A program made the position numbers and the translations under genes. The notes below the pieces were generated by a model. It had not been told where the DNA came from. It searched no databases and saw only the letters and a program-made list of their open reading frames with translations. Positions 31,449-43,669 of a stretch of DNA of 64,000 nt are shown piece after piece. The DNA is from Biomphalaria glabrata (Eukaryota > Mollusca > Gastropoda > Planorbidae). The DNA is taken from positions 5,038,951-5,102,950 of the forward strand of contig NC_074726.1 of the NCBI RefSeq assembly GCF_947242115.1. Reading direction: 5' to 3'. Position 1 is the stretch's first letter. Every line of letters starts with the position of its first letter.

Positions 31449-33415
31449 TATTTGCTTACTATAGAAACAGACAACTCTTCTTGGTGCTAGCCGTCGCAGC
31501 TCTCTGTATTGTCGCTGTGGAGTTTGTTTTCAGTGGTGGACTGGATGTGCAGACATCTGAAACCAGAGTCCTCTTAGTTCACTTAAAAAGTATCTTCAGG
31601 GAAGAGCAATGGACTGAGCCAACATTTTGCAAATTTATGGAGATTAACCCCTACAGTTCAAACATCATGAAAATTTCCGGAGTCGATAAAAAAGCTGTAG
31701 AGTGTTCCGGCTACTTCCCAGATTTGACCTACGTTAACGGAAGCAGACTCTTGGTGGACCAGATGAAGATACTCCATGTCCAAAACTTCACTTCCTGTAA
31801 ATATAGAAATTTGTTCAGACATACTGATAATATCGTGAAGTCTGGAAACTGGAGTCAAGCTTTTACAAACTTTGTCGAGCTTCAGGAAGTTGAAGAATTT
31901 ATTCTTGTCGAGTGCCGGAACAGTACGTCTGGGATTGTTTCTAGGACGTATCACGCACGTGTGCCCAGACATAATGATGTGGTTGAGCTGAACCGTGTAA
32001 GGCTCAGGAAACGCCAAGTCGAGTCCGATCCGACCGAGACGTTGAGCATTATAATGATAGGCATGGACGGAACCTCAAGGCACCAGATGATGCGAGGAAT
32101 GAACAAGACCTATAGCTACCTCATGGGGGAGCTCAACTCCTTTGACTTGTCCATGCACAATCAGGTTGGGAGCAACACGTTCCCAAACCTCGTTCCTCTC
32201 TTATCCGGACACACTGCTGAAGAGGTTGAGAGCTGGTGGGAACGGCTGCAACCCTTAGACCCCCTTGACACATTATGGAGGGACTTCACAAACGCTGGCT
32301 TCCAGACATTGTTCTCTGAAGACTACCCTACGATTGGCGCTTTACACTACTTGAAAAAAGGCTTTTTATATCAGCCTACTACGTACAACAGTCGTCCCAT
32401 CTGCCTAGCATTGGAGCATGACCACAACATATGGAGTCAGGGATCATTCTGTATAGGCAATACTCCAGAAACTATGTTCCATTTTGACTATTTAAATACT
32501 TTCTTAGAAACAGTTCAGGGGAATCCATATCTCGCCATTCTTTTCTTGAAGAAGCTTACGCACGATGACACGACGAGAAACAACATGGCAGATCTTCATA
32601 CATATAACTTTTATAAACTGCTACAGGATAGCGGTAAACTTAACAATACTTTGCTTATATCATTTTCTGACCACGGTCCCCGTTGGGGGGCTATTAGAGA
32701 ATCGGCTAACGGCATCGTAGAAGGCCGCGCACCGTACGCCATATTTACTTTTCCGAACTGGTTTATTCAGAAGTACCCGGATGTTGTGGAAAACTTCCAG
32801 AAGAACACAAAACGCTTGACGACCCATTTTGACACCCACGCAACACTTCGAGATCTTCTGTATTTTAAAGCTAGAAAAAAGAGCCCTCTAGCACCATCAG
32901 TGCGCGGCCAGAGCCTATTCCAAGAGATTCCTAGAAACAGGACGTGTTCTGACGCTTCCATACCGATGGAATTTTGCCTGTGCGGCCAGGAGACGATGAT
33001 AGATCTCCATGTCTCCTCTAACATCTCAAGAGGTTTAGCTGACATCGTGGTCAGCGCTGTGAACAGAAAGCCCAACTCCTCTGTTTGCTCCCTTTTAAGA
33101 TTAAAAGCGGTCTTACAAATTAGAACAGCTAACGTCTCTAGTCTCAACACCCGAGATGTTCGCCTGTTTAAAGTTAAGGTTCAGACAGTTCCAGGCGACG
33201 CCATCTACGAAGGCACTGTGCAGACTAAGTTTTGCACAGATGCAGAGTTATTGTATAACTTGGCACAGTTATGGAAAGGCAACTTAAGCAATCCATTGCA
33301 CGTTAAGGTGGGAGACTCTATAGACAGGCTCAATTTATACAGCGGCCAAGCAGACTGTGAGCTGAACCCTTTTAACAAACCCTACTGTTACTGTCAGAAC
33401 TTGTTACCGGCTTAA
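31449..33415 (+). CDS. DUF229 family type II membrane protein, gene 1, last coding exon
   Basis: The acceptor TTTTCCATTTTCAG ends at 31448; one base from an upstream exon must complete the first codon, so the start codon is not in this exon. About 655 residues are encoded, close to the usual size of DUF229 (PF02995-type) proteins. After a short cytoplasmic stretch (FAYYRNRQ) comes a transmembrane segment (LAVAALCIVAVEFVF), giving a type II topology. The outer domain has several N-X-S/T sequons and paired cysteines. Motifs, counting from the codon at 31481: GMDGTSR about 193, NTFPN about 231 (the Thr corresponds by position to the nucleophile of NPP-type phosphodiesterases), LTHDD about 358, SDHGPRWG about 396, THFDTH about 448. 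The C-terminus ends YCYCQNLLPA. A metal-dependent ester hydrolase is inferred; the substrate is unknown. AATAAA follows at 33569. The most diverged of the three paralogues. Confidence 0.88.
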
Positions 33416-33568
33416 AAGAACATGATATTTCGGCCTATTCCTAATTTATGGTCATAATAATGTCTCTGTGTGTTTATGTGCATGAGTTAGTAGACCTATG
33501 TGTGTATGTATTTTAGAAGGTTGATAGTCCAGTTCTATGCATTTATTAATGTATTTATTTTGACTTTA

Positions 33569-33574
33569 AATAAA
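33569..33574 (+). promoter_or_regulatory. Polyadenylation signal of gene 1
   Basis: AATAAA 154 bases after the stop, within AT-rich sequence; the only canonical signal close to this gene end. Confidence 0.6.
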
Positions 33575-33629
33575 GCCTTTATACAACATGCATCAAATGA
33601 ACAAAATAGAACAATGATATTTATTTAAA

Positions 33630-33990
33630 AAATATTTACGTTTGATTAGAGTAACATCTTTAATAAAATCATTTAATTTAGTAACCCTTCAAGTAGCAAT
33701 TATAATAAAACACTGAATCTTAATCTTCAAATACAAAAATAAAACCTAATAAAATAGTCAGAAAGACACAAAGACAAGGGCACATTCCTTGTCCTCTATG
33801 CTAGGAACAAATGCTCCTTCTTCCCTAGTGCTATTCGTGCATGGAATGGGTTGCCTGACCCAGCCATGAAAAACCAATCACTTGGCAGAATTTAAGTCAT
33901 TGACTAGATTGACTAAGAGACACACGTAGGACGTAATCATCTTCTTTGCTGAATTAACGTCTGTAATTTACAAGATAAGATAAGAGAAAT
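33630..33990 (+). repeat. LINE 3'-end fragment
   Basis: Homologous to 57340-57720: GATTAGAGTAACATCTTTAA, AAACACTGAATCTTAATCTT, AATGCTCCTTCTTCCCTAGT, GGCAGAATTTAAGTCATTGA, CGTAGGACGTAATCATCTTC and a GATAAGATAAG tail. Frame decayed. Confidence 0.75.
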
Positions 33991-34087
33991 AGATTAATTT
34001 AAGTCTAAAAACAAGAGACCGATGGCGATGTGAAAAAAGAAATGTGCTCTAATTTAAAATTAATAGATTAATTAATGCTGTACACGG

Positions 34088-35075
34088 ATGTTACAAAAAA
34101 AAAACAAGACATTAAAAATACTTTTAAAAAAGATAAGACCTCGTCATCAGTATGTTAAAGTCAACACCACCGAATCGTCAACTCTAATACTATGTACGGG
34201 TGCTCCACAAGGTTGTGTACTTTCTCCTGTACTGTACACTCCTTACATTAATTACATAAGAAGCATCTATGACTCAGTTAAACTAATTAAATTCGCTGAT
34301 GATACTGCCATATCGAAGCACGATAGAAGAGTTAACAGACTGGTGCACTGAAAACTATGTAGAGCTTAATGTCACAAAAAACTTAAGAATTTATAAAAGA
34401 TTTCAGAAAGAAAAAAAAAAGATGCTACACTAACTCCAGATAAAGACTACATCAATACAACAAGTGAAATCTTATAAATATCTAGGCGTCATCATAGATA
34501 AAAAGGTCTCATGGGAAAACCACCTTGGAACTCTGACAAAGAAAACAGCCAAGCGACTATTCTTCCTATTCAAAAACTCAATAGCTTTAAACTAAACAAG
34601 ATCTTAAATAATGTTTGCTGCACGACTATGCAAAATCTGTTCACATACGGATTAACTAGTTGGCAAGGCAACGCTTTATCTAAACTGTAGTGCAGCCTAG
34701 AAAACTTTATAAAGAGGGCATCAAAAATCACTTTCTGAAGAGAAATCTCTAAGAAAACTTGGAAAAATCTTGGAAGACAACAGCCACCCCCTCTATCATA
34801 ACTACGTCAAGACGTCGCCAAGTGGGCGACTACTGTCGTTCAAGAAAAGAACAGAACGGTACAAAAACTCGTTCGTACTTGGTAAGACTATAACGCCAGC
34901 CGTTGGTCAGGAAACATGAAAAGGACCAAGATGCCTGTGTGTAGCTGAATGAACTCTGTATGTTGTGTCGGTTCTATTTATGTGAATGTTTCTGTTGTGT
35001 TGTCTGTATATGAGAAAAGAGTCCTTGTAATCACAACAGATTTCCATAAGGATGAATAAAGAAGTCTTAGTCATA
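34088..35075 (+). pseudogene. LINE reverse transcriptase, 5'-truncated and decayed
   Basis: The open part reads LCTGAPQGCVLSPVLYTPYI then KLIKFADDTAIS. GAPQGCVLSP and FADD are the conserved reverse transcriptase blocks of jockey/CR1-type LINEs. Later frames give KKTAKRLFF, then LRQDVAKWATTVVQEKNRTV before the 3' UTR (GTCAGGAAACATGAAAAGGA to TTCCATAAGGATGAATAAAG). Several frameshifts and stops. Two other copies of its 3' end occur at 18300 (+) and 24650 (-). Confidence 0.8.
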
Positions 35076-35414
35076 TACATCTTAAAGACCCAATATTTTG
35101 CTCTGAATAGCTTATGAATGTCAGATATAAAGAAAGGAAAAATTTTACCTTCCGATTTAGAACTCTTAAGAACTAGTCTAAATCTAGATCTACTTTTACA
35201 TCTAGAATCTACAAGTAGTTATATTACATTTAGGTACAAACATATTAATGAAGATAAGATATACTTTTAATTAACTTGAAGCAACCTTATAAGTACTCAG
35301 TTATCTCATAGTTGGTACACTATGGCGAACTGCGCCATGTTTTGTTTTAAATAATTGAATACTTCCAATGATAGGCATTTAAATCTAGACTCAGAAGACG
35401 ATGCGCAAATTTTT

Positions 35415-35610
35415 TTTGAACATTTTGATGTAACGTCTGAATTATATAAGATATGATAAGATAAGTACAAATGCTCCTTCTTCCCTAGTGCTATAAGAGC
35501 ATGGAATGAGTTGCCTGAGCGAGCCAGGAAAACCAGTGACTTGGTTAATATGCATGACTGAATGCATGACGCGTAGGACGTAATCATCTTCTTTTTTTGA
35601 AGCCATTAAA
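35415..35610 (+). repeat. LINE 3'-end fragments, two in tandem
   Basis: A tail TGTAACGTCTGAATTATATA then GATATGATAAGATAAG is directly followed by a second start (ACAAATGCTCCTTCTTCCCT through GACGCGTAGGACGTAATCAT). One 3' end therefore abuts another, as at 57311-57810. Confidence 0.7.
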
Positions 35611-35759
35611 TCTCAATTTTCAATTGAAGTTGGCACCTCCCAACGCTGATACTCACGCTAACGATCTTGAACAGCCTACAGCACCAAGGCAGAGGGATGA
35701 ACATCTGAGAGGTCTAAAACTTAACGCAGGATTAATAAAGTTTTATAAACATTAGAAAA

Positions 35760-36035
35760 GTAAAGTAAAGTTCCCCTTCCAGATCTTGTGATCTATAGGG
35801 CAAAAGATGTAAAGGTCATCTGTTTCTGTGGCCTACGGTTAAAGAGGGTGTCATGTAGCCAGCACAACGTCCAATAGCCTTTCCTTTTCCCCAACTTATG
35901 TCAGGTACTCTGGGTGGACTCAGAGGCCCCCGAAAATCCCAAAATTAAAAATCCCAGTACTCACTAGGATTCGAACCCCGTACCCCGATTCGGAAGCCAA
36001 GAGCTTATCCGTCCAGCCACTGAGCCTCCACTTTG
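35760..36035 (-). repeat. tRNA-derived SINE, family 1, minus strand
   Basis: Read in reverse: GTGGAGGCTCAGTGGCTGGA head, GGGGTTCGAATCCTAG box B, then the complete family body to AAGGGGAACTTTACTTTAC. Confidence 0.85.
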
Positions 36036-36415
36036 TAAACAATAGGACACTCATATTTGTAACATCAGGTAATATTATGATTTGATTATTTCATTTATCT
36101 TGACTCATAGATACACTACGTAAAGATTTATCATTATTCTGCCCACCATTGTTATCCCTTCCATGTTTATCAGTAATTACATTCACCATTTTATCTTGTT
36201 AACTAAAGGTATCCTCTTCTCTATTGTACGCTACCTGTGTGTTCTGTTTACCCAACCTGTAATGAGTGCTGGTCTATGGTGTCGTTAGAAACCCCTAGGC
36301 CTAACGACACCCAAAACTAAATTATTTTAATCGATTTTAATTACACACAACCCCCTCAGAGGCGCATGACATTGGGGGCTTCTCATGACATAGACTAGGT
36401 CTGATTTTTATGTGT
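36036..36415. other. Unassigned spacer
   Basis: No supported gene. Confidence 0.3.
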
Positions 36416-36605
36416 ACCTTTTCTTCCTAGTGTCATTAGATCATGAACCGGGTGGCTTAAATTAGCCAAGAAAACAAATGACTTATTAGAGTTCATGTCT
36501 CTTATTAACATACACGACTATATTGATACGAAGAACGTCTTGCTCTTACATCTTGAAGAAACATATGAAGTAAAGTCTGTGAATTATAAGAAAATAAGAG
36601 ACTTG
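36416..36605 (+). repeat. Degraded LINE 3'-end fragment
   Basis: TTCTTCCTAGTGTCATTAGA, GAACCGGGTGGCTTAAATTA and GCCAAGAAAAC follow the order of the 57545-57625 block with many changes. Confidence 0.5.
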
Positions 36606-36734
36606 ACGTAACGAGACGAAGTTAATCTATCTGAAAATAGCATACGTATTATGAAGGAAAAAAAAAGGTAATTTTCTAAACAGCGTTGATGTTTTCAAAC
36701 TGTAGATAATAAACATGAATTCAAGAATTGGGCT

Positions 36735-36968
36735 CTAAGTGAATTTATTACCAAGTATATCAGAAGGGCTGTCTCCATACGGCCATATTACAAGGTGTTC
36801 GTGACTCGCAAAGTACCAGGAAAAAGAAGAGGCAGAGAAATTGGTAGGAAGACAACATAAAAGAATGGACAGGCCTAGCAATGGGACAGAGAAGAACGGA
36901 GAAAAAAAGTCAACAGATCTTGTGTGGTGCCCCAACGGTCCAACAGACTAAGAGATAGACGAAAGTGA
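36735..36968 (+). repeat. LINE ORF2 C-terminal fragment
   Basis: The + strand frames read KVPGKRRGREI and KEWTGLAMGQRRTEKKSTDL, then WCPNGPTD. This is the PGRRRRGR...W.DN..EWTGL...Q....R..WR pattern that closes many LINE ORF2 proteins. Confidence 0.65.
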
Positions 36969-37685
36969 AGGATTTTTGGATTCAATGTTTATATTATTCA
37001 TGGGGAAGTAATGTGTACGTGCAATGTATACTCACAATATATTTATTGTTGTTTCCCTTGGCTCATTATACCTGTTTATGGTCATATCCTTCCTTCGTAC
37101 CTTCAAGAGACTTTTTAGCATACTATGCCACACGATTATAGTAGAGCCAAGTTATCGTGTACAGCAAAATGAAAACATAATCACACTATCATAGTCGATA
37201 TGGTTTACATTTTGGATAAAATCTATCCGCATGATATATACAAATTAAGCTGCTTTAAAATTAATAACAGTGCTATTATGAAACTTGTAATATAGTTGGT
37301 AGTAGTTCTTGGATTGCTTATAAGAGACCTGAAATGTGTGAAATAAAGTTTATTTGTATAATGTCATAAGTGCATGCCTTGTAACCAACGGTTTATTATA
37401 TCCTTTCTGTATGGGACCACATGTCTATGCTATTTTCATAGAATTTGCAAATGAAATAAGGTATGTGTATATAGTAGTAGTAGTATATATTAGTGTTTAC
37501 TGAGGAATTTTCTGGTGATGTTGCAGGTCCTGCAGTACAGTACTAATACTATCTACTGACAAGCAACAAGAATCTTTTAAAGAATCTTTAGGGTCAACGA
37601 GATGCCTATTAGTTCAGTTATCCCCCTTTCTTTGGCTGATAACATGACTGAATATTTAGTAATTTTATTATATTGTTATTATTAT
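36969..37685. other. Unassigned spacer
   Basis: No supported gene or recognised repeat. Confidence 0.3.
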
Positions 37686-37689
37686 CACA

Positions 37690-37865
37690 CCACTTTGGCC
37701 AGCACAAAGACCAAACACCCTTTTTTTCCCCCAACTAAAGTCAGGAATCTATTACAGCTGGGTGGACTTTTACGGGCACCCTAAAGAGTCCGACATTTAA
37801 AATCTTGGACTTCACTGAGATTCGAACCCAGGAACAGAAAATTCAGGCTCTTAAACAATCTGGTA
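37690..37865 (-). repeat. tRNA-derived SINE, family 1, degraded, minus strand
   Basis: GGCCAGCACAAAGACCAAAC, ACTAAAGTCAGGAATCTATT, GTGGACTTTTACGGGCACCC and box B (reverse GGTTCGAATCTCAGTG) are recognisable. Confidence 0.6.
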
Positions 37866-38305
37866 TGGAGTGTGCTGCCTTTATACCCTAATGGGTTTAA
37901 ATTATAATAACTAACAATTAAAAGCACCTTTTTAGTGGTCAACGATTAGTACAATCTCATTTCCTATAAACTCAAGGATGACTGTAGAGTCCGATCTCTG
38001 ACTTTATAAAAAGGTAAGGATATGTTAGACCTATTGCTGTATTTTCTAAATTTCGGTTTGTTTCCTTTCTTTACATTCCCTTTTTTTACATTATCCACTC
38101 TCGACTAGGGTTATAGAACCTGATTGCCTAAACATATGTTTCTTCCTAGAGTAGTTGAATTGATCCTACAAGTAGGCTGAACCTGCTACAGAGATCTATA
38201 ATTTCATAGGCTGGCTAATATCTTCACCTGCTACTGATTTGTCCAGAGGGTTAACCACCTAGCCGCTCCCATAGATACAGCTGCAGGTCCTGCAAAATTG
38301 AATTG
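37866..38305. other. Unassigned spacer
   Basis: No supported gene. Confidence 0.3.
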
Positions 38306-38310
38306 AATTA

Positions 38311-38402
38311 AGTTTTCCTTCTCCTAGGTGGGTAGCTAGTTTAGGCTAAGGAGACCCTCCTGCCCAATGCTTACTGGTTTGGGCTCCTGTAACTCGCCCT
38401 TG
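38311..38402. repeat. Dispersed repeat (TTTTCCTTCT.CTAGGTGGGT type), copy 2
   Basis: Matches 15215-15305. Confidence 0.6.
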
Positions 38403-39340
38403 CATTTTCTACTTTTAATTATTAGCGTTCAGCGGAACACACCTGAATGCCATGAGTTGGATTGATTGTCTGAGGCTATTTTTGACGCATGTCATTGGAA
38501 GCATTCTATAGTTAGTCGGGTGGACTATCAGCTACCACTGTAACTGATAGTGGTGCATAGATCTATAATGTTGTAAGTTGGCCGCTGGTGCTATATAGAA
38601 CTATTAATTCATAGGTTAGATGATGTGCTGTGATATGGGTATTGCTTTACTCTAGACCTAATGAATTTTCATATAAATGTTTCTAGAGTATTAGGTTGGT
38701 CGGACTATAAGTGAATTAACCTTATACAGGGGATTATAATTTAGTTTTGAGAATTGTCGACAATATCAATAACTACTGATGGCAGATACTGATAACAACA
38801 GAGACTGTATCAACTTTCTTTCATTTTTTGTTCCAAGTCACGTTAAGTCTGATAAACCAGTTGATAAAGAAAATCAAATACCAACAAAACTACTTTTTTT
38901 TTTTAATTTTTGAAGGCTGGACTATAAATAGGTTTGACTTTCATACGAATACTCCATATCTAGAGACGGTTCGTATGTTCTCGAAGTACCTCTTCAAAAT
39001 CTGGATAAATTCAATACATTTTATGTGTTAGTGTGCCTAAATAGACGTGTAAATTCTTGACGTCTTTGAGTCAGGAATATTGGAGAAAATTGGCAAATAG
39101 AAATATGGACTTAAAATGACGCTAGCAAGCAATTCTTGTGGTGAATGTCTTATAAGTTGTAATTATTATACTTCCTGTTTTTCTCTAACATTGACTACTG
39201 CTACTAATAATCTCAATTACTTTAACTTTTTCTGGTTCTAATAATTCTAGTATTAATTATTTTTTAAATGGATATCTGCATTTTAGGCTGTAGGTATCTC
39301 TTTCAATTAGATATAGATTTATGAGTTTAAAGCGAAGCAT
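38403..39340. other. Unassigned spacer
   Basis: No supported gene. Confidence 0.3.
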
Positions 39341-39344
39341 GAAT

Positions 39345-39590
39345 AAAAGTTTCCCGTTTAGATGATGTTAAGGTCATCTGCTTATTTGTTCAACGGTAAA
39401 CGAGCAGGGTGTCATCTGGCCAGCACAACGACCAAACGCATTGACTTTCGTCAACTTAAGTCAGGTACCCATGAAAGTTGTGTGGACTCAAGGGCACGCT
39501 AACAATTTGGAAATTCGTCTTCACCTGGATTGGAACTCAAGACCCGTGGGTTCGGAAGGCAAGCGCTTTACCACTCAGACCCTCCCCCCC
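39345..39590 (-). repeat. tRNA-derived SINE, family 1, degraded, minus strand
   Basis: GATGTTAAGGTCATCTGCTT, GTGTCATCTGGCCAGCACAA, AAGTCAGGTACCCATG and a degraded box B, then CGCTTTACCACTCAGAC at the head. Confidence 0.65.
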
Positions 39591-39837
39591 CTCCCCAGAA
39601 ACATGTTCTTAAAGTAAAAAGGCAAAAAAAAGCTAGTGTAATCATGATCACTTCAGTGTTAGACTTGCTGGAAAAAAAAGTGTTAATTTTATAATGAGCA
39701 AGTAAAGATACTTAAATAAAGGTCTCTTAATTTTAAAGAGTTAGTTGCTTTTTTTTGTGCAGATGTTTTTCTATCCATGAAAGCTATCCATATAAATCTC
39801 TCTCACTCTCTCTGTCTCTGTATATATATATACTAGA

Positions 39838-41520
39838 CATATGTTACCCGCGACCCGCGGGTCTTTATTTGCGCATTACTGTCGATATAGTCACTGAGAG
39901 TGTTTTGTAAACAATTAAACGAAATAATAATGTAATAAGTAAAGCGAAAGTGTCAAAGTAAAAATAGTGTGAATGAAACTATGAAATCAAAATAGCTAAT
40001 AGGCTTAAATCCATTTTTTTTTTCAAATTAAAACATTTGCTTGTAGGCCTACATATATTTGATTAAAATTTCAGATGAATAGACTAAATTTTGTATGTTC
40101 ATGTGTATAAAGTATAAAGTAGATATTGAGGTAGACATAGATCTAAATCTACACTAATCTAGAGCTTTAATAGACTATTGAGTTCATTCTGTGCTGCGCA
40201 TGCGTGAACTTTTTTTCATGAATGAATATAGGCCTATCTCAACACGGCTACGCAGCTTTAGCGAACAGCGAATGAATATATTAAAAATGCTTTAGAAAAA
40301 CAAATTTGAATGTTAATTGATTAAAATATAAAATGAATGGACAATAATTAGTATGTTTATGTGTTAAAGCATAAAACTATCTTTGCGAAAAGAAGTTTTA
40401 TCATCTTAGAGTTCAATAAGAGTTTTAGACCTAGGCCTAGGAATAGACTCAGTAGAGAGATGTGTTAATGTGTAACCATTTGGTAATAGTAATGTCTAAT
40501 GAAAGAATGTTCGCCAGGAAATCTGTAGTCACAGATATCAGGAACTAATTTATGTAAAAAATGCTTTTGGATAATCTAGTGGATTGGATTTAGATGTATG
40601 TTAAACGTAGCTAATGATCCTTTCACGTTATTTCTCTTTCGCTACGAAAATAAAATTAGTTTTGAGAAAATGGGTTTACCCGAAGTCGATACATTCTTAT
40701 CTATTAAAAACGAAAAGAGCGATAGCTTTGTTAAATGAATGGGATTATAAAGTGAACAATTAAACGAAATAATGTTTAGTACGCGATTCATGAATGAATA
40801 TAGATCTAGGCCTTTAACTCGGCTTCGCAGCTTTCGTAAATGAATGTAGCTTTAGAAAACCAAATTTGAATGTTTATTTGATCAAAATATGAAATGAATG
40901 GACTTTAATTAATATGTTTATGTGTTAAAGTATAAAACTATCTGTGCGAAGAGAAGTTTTATCATCTTAGAGTTGAATTAGAGTTTTAGATCTAGGGATG
41001 GGATTATAAAGTAAACAATTAAACGAATTAATATTTAGTACGCGATTCATTACGGTATTGTCTAATGAAAGAATGTTCGTCAGGAAATCTGTAGTCACAG
41101 ATATAAGGAACTAATTTATGTAAAAAATGCTTTTGAAACACAAAATTGAAGGTTAATTTTATTATATAATGAAATCAATGGATCTTCTTTTGTCTTTTCA
41201 TGTGTCAAAGTAAAAAACTATCTGCGCAAAGTGTATTTCTTAAAATTAGATCTAGGTCTAAATCCTTTCTATCTTTTCTCATGACAACATTGTAGACATG
41301 GCCTAGATCCATAAAATACTATAGCTGTAATAGAGTCGGACAACTTTATTTTTTTTGAGGGTCTTACATTTGTTTTAGGGCTACAATACATTCACTAAGG
41401 TCTAAGTTGGTACCCAAGGAACATTCCTGCCTAGTTTTATCAAGATTGGTCAAGCGGTTTTGATGTCTATAAGTAACATACATACATACATACTCCACAC
41501 ATTCTACTTTATAATATAGA
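39838..41520. repeat. 1.7-kb repeat element with internal duplication of about 560 bp
   Basis: It begins GTTACCCGCGACCCGCGGGT and ends AGATTGGTCAAGCGGTTTTG, CATACATACATA and CTTTATAATATAGAT. That end motif is typical of 3' ends of certain animal LINE or Helitron families, but I cannot assign it. Blocks such as TGTCTAATGAAAGAATGTTC (40493 and 41059) and AAATGAATGGAC recur about 560 bases apart. No coding sequence. Confidence 0.55.
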
Positions 41521-42840
41521 TTAAAGGATTAAAGCCGCATTTCTTGTGCTTTTCTCTGTCAGTCTGTCTGTCCGTCATGTTGATATCGAAAAAAAATAAT
41601 TCTACAAGCTATTGAAAATCTTATTAACCATTAATTTCCCTTCCGAAACATCGCAATAGTTTTAAGTATCTATAATAGATTGTTCCGGATGTTTAAATAT
41701 ACATAGTGAGAGAAAAAGAGAATTTGAGATAAATCTAATAAAGTTAATTAAATTTTAGAGATGGTCTCGTCTGAAAATTAGATATACCATAGCCTTGTTG
41801 AGAGATTTTCAAACCATACTTTCGTGTTAGGAAGTTGTTTTCCATAAAAATGGGAACATGATATTAACGATAATTAGATTTTGTAACGTTTCAGCTAGAA
41901 AATTAAATGTAGTGTAAGATAGAAGTGAGATTTTACATAAATAGATTTAAATTGTTTTTCATAAAAATCCGGAAGAACCGTTTTTTTTTATTTTGTAAAT
42001 AAGAAGAAGATTATTTGTTTTATTTATTAGAAGAGGGTTTTCAAACAGTTATTTGTCTTTAGTAGATTTTTCATATTAAATTCGGAACAATTTTGGCAAC
42101 GATTAGTAAGGAAATTAAAGTAAGATCTACAAGATCGATTTCTCTTTCAAAACAAAACAATCTTTATCGTTAAAATCTTCTGTTATGTTTCAGCAAGAAA
42201 ATTAACAGTAAAATAAGTCTAAAAAGAGATTTTCAATAATAGTTTCTAGTAAATTACTTTCTTTTTTTAAAATCATGAACATGTCGATATTTAAAAAAAA
42301 AGTCATTTGACATAAATTTGTTTTAAGTGGAAAATACGAAACAATTTAATATCGATAATTAAACTATAATGACATAATGTCCAAGAATATAAGTGTAAAT
42401 GATGCGATTTCAAACAATCATTTGACATAATTTATTTTTTAAAAACAATATTTGGAACAACTTTATAGTTAATAAAATATAAGTCAGTTTAAAATTGTTC
42501 ATTTAGCATTTCTATGCTATTTACATTACAAAACCGAAACAACACATTATTGATCATGTCATTTTGCAACGTTTAAGCACGGAAATGAAATGTAATATAA
42601 GTTAGAAGTGCAAACAAACATTTGTTGGCATTGATTTGATTTCCACAAAAACATCCGGAACAATCTATTACAGATACTTAAAACTATTACAGTGTTTCAG
42701 AAGGAACATTACAGGTTAAATCAGATTTTCAATAGCTTCTGGTAATGATTATTTTCTAATCTAAACGTGATGGACAGACCGGACAACAGACAAAACGAAC
42801 AAAAATAAGCGTCTTTTATCCTGATGGGGGCACTAAACAA
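41521..42840. repeat. Irregular AT-rich repeat block flanked by inverted CTGTC/CCGTC motifs
   Basis: It opens with AAAGCCGCATTTCTTGTGCT and CAGTCTGTCTGTCCGTCATG, and closes with GTGATGGACAGACCGGACAA and ATAAGCGTCTTTTATCCTGA TGGGGGC. Inside, degenerate units of 120-150 bases repeat TTTTCATAAAAA..CGGAACAA and GTTTCAGC..GAAAATTAA. Possibly a relative of family R1. Confidence 0.45.
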
Positions 42841-43116
42841 AAAATAAATACAATATGATTGTTTAAATTTTTTCGGGAACTTGTTTAGTACCAAATCTTG
42901 CCGCGGCCGTTACGCCACTGCACGAAAAAATGCGTAAAATTATTTACATACAAAGTGCATACTTAGACATTATAAACAAACCTAAATGTTTTCTTTTAGC
43001 AGACAGTTGACCAGAAAAAAAAACACAGTTAATTAATATTTATATTTTCTTGTGAACATTTCTTGTACACCGAATATATATATACCTGATTTAGTGATAC
43101 TGAAAATACACAAAAA

Positions 43117-43308
43117 ATTGTCTTTCTTTGTTAACATGTTATAACATTATTTCCCTTACATTTATGTATTGTTTTAGAATTGGTGTATTTTTATGAGAAA
43201 ATCGCTTACATAATTGTCTTTCTTTGTTAACATGTTATAACATTATTTCCCTTACATTTATGTATTGTTTTAGAATTGGTGTATTTTTATGAGAAAATCG
43301 CTTACATA
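43117..43308. repeat. Near-perfect 96-bp tandem duplication
   Basis: ATTGTCTTTCTTTGTTAACA through GAGAAAATCGCTTACATA occurs at 43117 and again at 43213 with no difference that I can see, so the duplication is recent. It lies in the left part of a reversed R1-like repeat (to about 43440). Confidence 0.9.
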
Positions 43309-43669
43309 ATTAATTTTATAAACTAAAAGGTTTGCTTTTAGAAAACAAAAAGTAGCCGTTGATCCTAAACTTTGCAATCCGCATCGCATAGGGAAATATT
43401 ATATTTTATTTCTCTTGTAGTTTTTGAGATCGTAGCCAAACAAACTGTCTTTGTAATCTTGTTCTTTTTGTTTTTATTGAGTTGGCAACGTTTAAAATCA
43501 TGACATAGTTTAGTTTCTTGTGAAAGTCTACAATAGAGATAGAGAAGCAAATTACATTAAACAGTAGCGTATATTTATTTAAAATGTGTGAATACAAATA
43601 TCATTTTCTTAATCATTATCTACATAAATTTCTTTTCTCTTTTAATATGTATTGGTAATCATATCTCAT

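Noticed and set aside
31658-32017. Antisense open frames within the DUF229-like exons
   Set aside because: Shadows of the strongly supported sense frames; no independent motifs.
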